Shown piece by piece: positions 57,318-64,000 of a stretch of DNA of 64,000 nucleotides. The stretch spans positions 3,357,246-3,421,245 of the forward strand of contig OZ017770.1 in the NCBI GenBank assembly GCA_963969345.1, given 5' to 3'. The DNA comes from Turbatrix aceti (taxonomy: Eukaryota; Nematoda; Chromadorea; Rhabditida; Panagrolaimidae). A program made the translations under genes and the position numbers. A model generated the notes under the pieces. The model was not told the origin of the DNA and made no database searches. It worked only from the letters and a program-made list of their open reading frames with translations. Within the stretch, counting starts at the first letter, position 1. Each line of letters begins with the position of its first letter.

Positions 57318-58191
57318 GTAGTATATAAAAGGTTGACGCTGGGACAGGTTTTTGCCCAAACTTGGTTTTCTACAGTTTTTGATCATTTTTGAACATTTAC
57401 AACTCCATTTTATGTCTTAATTTCCAGAAAATGACTCATTTTCGAAAAATGTCATTTTTAGGTCAAAATGCCTTTAGACCATTTTGCCCATTTTCAATTT
57501 TTCAACATTTTTCGAATATTTTTGGTGTTATAAATGAAGAATATTAATCTCCGAACAGATATGAAGCCATTGACAAATCTTGATCTCGAAAAGCTCGTGA
57601 AGGAGTTGAAAATAAAACATTTCCGCGGTGTTTTCATGAGAGACAACCTTCCAGATAAGATCCATTCCCAGGAAGTCGGAATTGTAAATCTTGACTCAAG
57701 TAATAATAAGGGTACTCACTGGGTTTGTTATTCAAAAATAAAAAATAAAAGTTATTACTTCGATTCCTTTGGATTAGATCCACCTCATGAAGTTATCAAA
57801 TATCTAAAAAATAATGGTAAAGAAGATAATATAATTGTATGCTCCACATTTCAAATACAAGATTTTGGTACACATATTTGTGGTTATTTCTGTCTTCTAG
57901 TTTTGAAAATGCTTGAAACATGTGATTTTCAAAAAGTTGTGTTATCTTTAATTTAAATTTTGTTGAGTACCAGTTAATCTCATATTTCTCACGAGCGATC
58001 AAAATCAACAAATCAATCATTTTTAAAGAGGATAATGTTTATTTGAAGTAGTCTAATTGTCTCCATCCAGGCGTGTTTAGAAAGAGACAGAAGGAGACTT
58101 TCACTTTCCATCTAAAATTGGGTCGGCAAGCGAGCGAAAAATAGGCCGATCGAATGCCGCCTTCTTTCTTCCTTCCTTCCTTTATTTCTAG
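57318..58191 (+). mobile_element. Second, truncated Maverick right arm in inverted orientation
   Basis: Near-perfect inverted copy of about 55853-56727: inverted repeat, protease gene and the GAAGGAAGG spacer. It begins with GTAGTATATAAAAGG as at 37134, and stops abruptly at TTTATTTCTAG, where inverted satellite follows. It contains no other Maverick gene. Confidence 0.92.
57534..57956 (+). CDS. Maverick adenovirus-type cysteine protease, second copy
   Basis: 140 residues, identical to the minus-strand copy at 56092-56514 except for Val in place of Glu in the NIIxCSTF segment. His, Asp, Gln and Cys of the catalytic site are kept. It is the only gene in the truncated inverted arm. It keeps its own TATA-containing inverted repeat, so it could still be transcribed. 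Confidence 0.9.
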   Translation: MKNINLRTDMKPLTNLDLEKLVKELKIKHFRGVFMRDNLPDKIHSQEVGIVNLDSSNNKGTHWVCYSKIKNKSYYFDSFGLDPPHEVIKYLKNNGKEDNIIVCSTFQIQDFGTHICGYFCLLVLKMLETCDFQKVVLSLI

Positions 58192-58690
58192 TTGTTTCCT
58201 CTTCCAGAGTATGACTCGCCGCAGGTGGGGTCCGTTCTTGACCGACCGCTGCCGTTTGATGACACGCTTTATCGACGCATGATGGGGTGAAAGACACGTT
58301 TTTGACAACTCACCAATCAATCAGCCCACAGCTCCGCCTCAACAACCCCCAGAACCACAAGGCGAGAAGGCAGGCGGAGTCTTCTATAAAAGAGCCGCCA
58401 GAGGGAGAAGAAGTAGGAGAGAGGGAAGAAAGACTTCAGAGAAGGAACCTTGTTTTGTATTTTCTTGTTTACCGTAAAATAAACTGTTTCTCATATCTGA
58501 AGGAGGAAGGACATCCGAGTAGAACCGGGTTTTGAGCGTCTGGGCGAGCGCCCGGCTTGTGCCGGGGCCATCAGATGACAATTGTGCTACGATCGCTCTC
58601 ACTGTCCGTGCCACAGAAACTGCTGTAGGCCGTCAGGGACGGGCTACAGGCGGGAGGAGGACAGAAGAGAGCGTCCAGACCTTCCCCTTA
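58192..58690 (-). repeat. Inverted satellite fragment
   Basis: Reverse-complement satellite (TTGTTTCCTCTTCCAGAG ... GAGAGCGTCCAG). It then switches back to plus orientation around 58680-58692, through a short palindromic ACCTTCCCCTTACTGG junction. It carries internal deletions relative to the array unit. Confidence 0.88.
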
Positions 58691-61562
58691 CTGGCTGCCC
58701 AATGTCAGTCGCTACTCCAGTAAAAAGGAGTTTATTACAAAGAAGTAATGATCTGCAAACAAGTCGCCGTAGTCTATAGTGTCCGTGTGTGGTTGTTATG
58801 CGTACTTCTTTTACCGTTTTGTGACCCCGGTTCAATTCTGTACGCGTTCATTTTTTTTATGTCTTCTCGACTCAGAATTCAAAGAACTCAGAATTCAATT
58901 GTATTCGACTCAGAATTCAAAGAACTTTCTACTGACGTCACAAGCACATCAAAAAATTATGCATTTCAAAAATTAGTGGAAAAAAGTTGGTAAAGTATGC
59001 GCAAACACTGCTTTTGTCCCCGTGCTTACGCCAAGGTATTGCATTTTGTTTCTGACGTCCTCACGTCCTCTTCCCTCACTGCCCACACCTGTTTTACCTA
59101 TCCATCTAATTAGCATACCGATGTGTATATAAGCATGATCCAAGACCCAATAAATGACCTTTCCCTGACTCGCTCCTGGACGCTCTCTTCTGTCCTCCTC
59201 CCGCCTGTAGCCCGTCCCTGACGGCCTACAGCAGTTTCTGTGGCACGGACAGTGAGAGCGATCGTAGCACAATTGTCATCTGATGGCCCCGGCACAAGCC
59301 GGGCGCTCGCCCAGACGCTCAAAACCCCGGTTCTACTCCGATGTCCTTCCTCCTTCAGATATGAGAAACAGTTTATTTTACGGTAAACAAGAAAATGTCG
59401 GTCAAGAACGGACCCCACCTGCGGCGAGTCATACTCTGGAAGAGGAAACAACTACGATGCGAGAAGCAGCACTAGATAAAAACGCAACTATATTTGTTCT
59501 GGAGATATTTTTTTTCATAGAGATAAACGTGTATATTTGTTCTTGGTGGTGACGAACCGGAACTGATCATGCACACCGATCCTTCATCAACATCGCCAGA
59601 ATATCATCACCAAGAGGAAGGCACAATGCATATAATCTTTTGTTTATGCCTTTGCATATGCAAATGCGTTCCAAAATTTAGTGGTATCCTACCACAAGCT
59701 TTCGCAAGGGCGGAATTCAATGTTTACCTCAAACTTGGGTAATTAAACCGATGATGGATTCGCGGAGACAACTTTTGTCTACCTAATTACGCAAAAAGCT
59801 TGAGTGTCCAAGCGACATCATTCATAGTGCATTTTTAAGGAGACGCAGAGAAAAAGAGTCTATGCACGCAAGGTGTGAGAGGGAGGGGAGACGTTTTGGG
59901 AAGTTAATCCGCTGCAGCACTGCAGTCAGCGGTGAGACAGGGTGGTAGCGTTAATAGAATAAAGCTCTTTGCGCAGTTGACTTTCGAGCGACACAGAAAA
60001 ATACTACCACGCGGACAAAAATGGCGTTTTGGCAGCAAAAAGTAAGGGGAAGGTCTGGCTGCCCAATGTCAGTCGCTACTCCAGTAAAAAGGAGTTTATT
60101 ACAAAGAAGTAATGATCTGCAAACAAGTCGCCGTAGTCTATAGTGTCCGTGTGTGGTTGTTATGCGTACTTCTTTTACCGTTTTGTGACCCCGGTTTAAT
60201 TCTGTACGCGTTCATTTTTTTTATGTCTTCTCGACTCAGAATTCAAAGAACTCAGAATTCAATTGTATTCGACTCAGAATTCAAAGAACTTTCTACTGAC
60301 GTCACAAGCACATCAAAAAATTATGCATTTCAAAAATTAGTGGAAAAAAGTTGGTAAAGTATGCGCAAACACTGCTTTTGTCCCCGTGCTTACGCCAAGG
60401 TATTGCATTTTGTTTCTGACGTCCTCACGTCCTCTTCCCTCACTGCCCACACCTGTCTTACCTATCCATCTAATTAGCATACCGATGTGTATATAAGCAT
60501 GATCCAAGACCCAATAAATGACCTTTCCCTGACTCGCTCCTGGACGCTCTCTTCTGTCCTCCTCCCGCCTGTAGCCCGTCCCTGACGGCCTACAGCAGTT
60601 TCTGTGGCACGGACAGTGAGAGCGATCGTAGCACAATTGTCATCTGATGGCCCCGGCACAAGCCGGGCGCTCGCCCAGACGCTCAAAACCCGGTTCTACT
60701 CGGATGTCCTTCCTCCTTCAGATATCAGAAACAGTTTATTTTACGGTAAACAAGAAAATACAAAACGAGGTTCCTTCTCTGAAGTCTTTCTTCCCTTTCT
60801 CCTACTTCTTCTCCCTCTGGCGGCTCTTTTATAGAAGACTCCGCCTGCCTTCTCGCCTTGTGGTTCTGGGGGTTGTTGAGGCGGAGCTGTGGGCTGATTG
60901 ATTGGTGAGTCGTCGTCCTCCGCGGCTCGTATGACACTCTCTTCGGCAGAAACTGGAGCCACCAGTTCAACATCGGCATTGTCAAAAACGTGTCTTTCAC
61001 CCCATCATGCGTCGATAAAGCGTGTCATCAAACGGCAGCGGTCGGTCAAGAACGGACCCCACCTGCGGCGAGTCATACTCTGGAAGAGGAAACAACTACG
61101 ATGCGAGAAGCAGCACTAGATAAAAACGCAACTATATTTGTTCTGGAGATATTTTTTTTCATAGAGATAAACGTGTATATTTGTTCTTGGTGGTGACGAA
61201 CCGGAACTGATCATGCACACCGATCCTTCATCAACATCGCCAGAATATCATCACCAAGAGGAAGGCACAATGCATATAATCTTTTGTTTATGCCTTTGCA
61301 TATGCAAATGCGTTCCAAAATTTAGTGGTATCCTACCACAAGCTTTCGCAAGGGCGGAATTCAATGTTTACCTCAAACTTGGGTAATTAAACCGATGATG
61401 GATTCGCGGAGACAACTTTTGTCTACCTAATTACGCAAAAAGCTTGAGTGTCCAAGCGACATCGTTCATAGTGCGTTTTTAAGGAGACGCAGAGAAAAAG
61501 AGCCTATGCACGCAAGGTGTGAGAGGGAGGGGAGACGTTTTGGGAAGTTAATCCGCTGCAGC
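58691..61562 (+). repeat. Satellite units in plus orientation, partly deleted
   Basis: A partial unit (58691-59659, with a deletion of several hundred bases at about 59396), one full-length unit (59660-61303) and the start of a third (61304-61562). A few single-base differences from the main array occur, for example GTTTTACC near 59092. Confidence 0.93.
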
Positions 61563-61760
61563 ATTGAAGTCAGCGGCGAATTACAGGTGGTTGCATGAAT
61601 TGCACCCGAACCAAACGCAGTTGATTTTGAGGCGAAAAGAAACGGTGACTACCACCCCCTTATAAATCGCGTTTTTGCAACAAAATGCAAAGGAAAGGTC
61701 TGGCTGGTCAATTGTAGTCGCTACTGCAGTCAAAAAAGTTTGTCACGCAGAAATATGTAC
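61563..61760 (+). repeat. Diverged satellite-related sequence
   Basis: It aligns loosely with the array unit (GTTGATTTTGAGGCGA, AAAGGTCTGGCTG, GTCGCTACTGCAGT blocks) but with many differences. The identity break at about 61563 is sharp, so the homogenised satellite ends here and an old, unhomogenised copy follows. Confidence 0.6.
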
Positions 61761-62355
61761 CTGCAACTTCCAAGGCAAGCTCAGGCACGAGGCGGTGAGC
61801 ACATCACTGACCAGGCTAACACGACGACGAAACGGCATTCTCGTTCAGCCAACGGCAGTCGGTACGTTTTTTCACCCGAAACACCCGAACTTCGGCGACG
61901 AGGATACTTCAATGGATTTACCGGTAGTCGAGACAACGCGCAACCTTACGGTATCTGAGTTGCATGGCGAAGGCCAACGTCAGACACGTGATCACGTTTT
62001 GCCGGAGCAAATTGAAGCTGGCGGGGTGCAACAATCGGTCTTGTGCACGGCGTCCCCCATCACTGATCCCGCGCAGCACGAGAAGGACGATAAACGGTCG
62101 TTAGATGTAGAAAATTACGGTAGTTACGCGTATTTGGTCCGCATGCCATCAATGGGTAACCAAAAGACGGTCGAAGAAGCTTCGACCAATGTTTCAGAAT
62201 CTTGGGGACTGTCAGGCTTGGTGCTCGGAAGAACGGTTGCTCTTGCGACAAAAGCAGATCGACCCTGGCAAACAACCGGCAGCCGACCAGAAGCTCATCA
62301 AGGGGCCAGGCCAGTCGTGATACGGGGGCGCGACCAGGCTTTTTGCCAGGCTTAA
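61675..62355 (+). other. Open frame of doubtful coding value
   Basis: 226 codons that begin in diverged satellite. Composition is Arg/Thr/Ser-rich without a recognisable domain, and an opposite-strand frame is also open (62060-62425). An inverted scrap of the satellite (AATTACCCAAGTTTGAGGTACC) follows at 62354-62375. Probably not a gene. Confidence 0.2.
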
Positions 62356-62442
62356 TTACCCAAGTTTGAGGTACCAGTAAAGACAGTTCCTTCTTACAAC
62401 GGTAGATCTTGGCGAATAGACCCAACGTGCCGGGGCTATTCG

Positions 62443-62682
62443 CTACATAAGTGCCTCAAATTTTTCTGACTGTGACACTATATCACCAGGATTTTTGTAA
62501 TGTGTCTCAAATCCTTCTTCAATAACTTTCACAAACCATAATATTTGATACATTTTCTCAGATAATTTTTTTTTAATGATTTCATATTTCTTGCCTCCAA
62601 ATTTTTCAAAAATCAAATTGTACCTTGCAATTGACACAAGTTTTCGAGTAAATGCTAAGCATTCAAAACAGGGATGCACCAA
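62443..62682 (-). CDS. Possible exon or gene fragment, unknown
   Basis: A 79-codon frame with balanced composition (HPCFECLAFTRKL, KKLSEKMYQILWFVKVIEEGFETHY) that reads like a helical protein. No family is recognised and no clear splice sites are defined. It may be part of a mobile element or a gene remnant. Confidence 0.25.
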   Translation of the reverse strand: MVHPCFECLAFTRKLVSIARYNLIFEKFGGKKYEIIKKKLSEKMYQILWFVKVIEEGFETHYKNPGDIVSQSEKFEALM

Positions 62683-62975
62683 CCTTGATAGCTAAGTGTT
62701 CAAAGGTGTGATTGTGAGGTGTGTGGCGTGCATGTCGAATACAATGCCGTCCTGGGTGACCTAATGACGGTGATCGTTAGTTTAGGCGCAGCAGCAGTCT
62801 AGGTAGTGGTTGCGCTTGAAAGCAATGCTGCCATTCTGCATTTTTTTTGCTTCATGTCGATTTATTGGTCGTTCTATTGTCGCGTTCGTTTTTTCTCAAC
62901 AACAATTTTCATAGAACAATGTTTTTGCAGAATCAAGCAATTGGTTTCACGTGTTTGTTCGGCTTCTAAAGAATC

Positions 62976-63272
62976 ATGGCTTCTGGCAAAGTATCGCTTA
63001 CATCTTTGACCATTCCGATAACTTTGAAATCTACAAACGGTAGCTACGATGTTTTTTTTCTGGTTGAACAAAATTTCCCTGATAAGGTAGACGTCAAGGT
63101 GTCCTGCCAATTTATTCTACCAAATGGCGACCTCGATCAATTCGAAGCACCTATTGGTTATCCCCCTGGCACAATCGTTCGCTACGCTGATTCTTACGCA
63201 TTGACTCTCGACCAAAAAATGCGAACTCGGATTGAACGGCAAATAAAGAATACTTGTGACTCCAAAATGTAA
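62976..63272 (+). CDS. Small conserved-looking protein, unknown function
   Basis: 98 residues with alternating hydrophobic residues suggesting a beta-rich domain (VSLTSLTIPITLKS, DVKVSCQFILPNGDL, IGYPPGTIVRYADSY) and a charged C-terminal helix. An acceptor-like tttttgcag at about 62921-62929 precedes the ATG by roughly 45 bp, so a 5' UTR exon may lie upstream. No signal peptide. It ends about 160 bp before the duplicated BCNT flank and is probably the native neighbour of the second BCNT locus. No family is recognised. Confidence 0.42.
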   Translation: MASGKVSLTSLTIPITLKSTNGSYDVFFLVEQNFPDKVDVKVSCQFILPNGDLDQFEAPIGYPPGTIVRYADSYALTLDQKMRTRIERQIKNTCDSKM

Positions 63273-63435
63273 TGAAAATTACATGGTGGAAAAATTTACT
63301 GAACCGGCGCTCTACGCCGCAGATGGGCGCTGTATAAACATTATAAATTTAATCGTGTCAAAAGTTACCAATTTGAAGAATCCCAGAAAGATATCTGCCG
63401 CAGCTTGAAGAATTCTAGAGCTACTGCCATGTTTT

Positions 63436-64000
63436 CTTTACCCTACCGTTTTTTTATCATAATTTATTTACCTTTTGAACGTTTTTTACTTATGCACACC
63501 TTTTGTTGTCATATGCCTCTATTATATATCATTTTTTCGGGGTACGTGTTTTTTTGAAACCTACCAGTTTGTGGGTAAAACTGCTCGGCTTATCGGAATC
63601 AAAGCGTCTGCGATGTAAGAGACGAATTGAAACGAGTGTCGTGGGTTTACCGGGTTTGTTATAACACTAAAGGCTGATAACCTTTACGAGCACCTTTGCA
63701 AGAAATTTATATTGTAGAAAAACGAAAATAAAAGAAATTCCCTATCGAGGTACAATATTTTGCAATTATTCCCACGGCAAGAAACTTCTAAAAAATGATT
63801 AACAAAAGTTACATCTAAAAAAAAGAGATTGATAACGCCGAAACAGCCCCGATTGCGATTGTGATTGTCCGTTTTTCTTTGACAGAAAAAATACACGCGC
63901 ATCTTCGAGTGCGCGCAGCGTGCATTGCCCAAACGCATCGGTACCCGATCATGCTTGTCTTTTATGAACGCTTTTTTTTCGGAACACTGGTCGCTTGTGT
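63436..64000 (+). repeat. Duplicate of the BCNT 5' flank (second copy of 15718-16283)
   Basis: About 565 bp nearly identical to 15718-16283, with few substitutions and a one-base T-run difference, continuing to the window edge. By offset, the BCNT start codon of this copy would fall about 170 bp beyond the window. The identity starts abruptly at CTTTACCCTACCG, and the sequences before it differ. This is probably the donor locus of the copy captured by the hAT-like element. Confidence 0.9.

Overview
The window comes from an animal nuclear genome. The host genes have spliceosomal introns, mostly 40 to 200 bp long, with GT..AG ends that I could join in phase. The gene families are metazoan, and the contactin has an N-terminal C-type lectin domain as described in arthropods. 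An invertebrate, probably an ecdysozoan with compact introns, is the best guess; the species cannot be named from sequence alone.

Bases 1-10424 hold a compact run of housekeeping genes: the 5' end of a CIAO3 (cytosolic Fe-S assembly) gene (-), TRAPPC2L (-), MRPL22 (+), CCDC12 (+), and a large contactin-type adhesion gene (-; lectin domain, six Ig, four FN3, GPI signal). Bases 10425-15275 have no gene I can support. At 15495-17611 lies a hAT-like element with short inverted ends and a probable 8-bp target duplication. It carries a copy of the CFDP1/BCNT gene with its 5' flank. The same flank recurs, nearly identical, at 63436-64000, so the element looks like a gene-capturing (Pack-type) transposon.

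Bases 17819-37133 are a tandem array of eleven near-identical 1644-bp units plus one deleted unit. A 19.6-kb Maverick/Polinton (37134-56727) sits in the satellite. It has ~226-bp terminal inverted repeats and encodes integrase, major and probable minor capsid proteins, packaging ATPase, protein-primed DNA polymerase B, adenovirus-type protease, a DUF8207-like protein and a candidate envelope-like glycoprotein. The copy is damaged: a deleted LTR retrotransposon interrupts the integrase, the capsid gene has a frameshift, and a SINE-like insertion plus an in-frame stop interrupt the glycoprotein. Between the polymerase and the protease it carries two intron-containing genes for secreted proteins, one of them a two-domain saposin-like protein. 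These look like captured host cargo.

The right arm of the Maverick is repeated in inverted orientation (57318-58191) across a 0.6-kb satellite spacer. Rearranged satellite follows to about 61.76 kb. The last 2 kb contain weakly supported ORFs, one small possible gene and the duplicated BCNT 5' flank.
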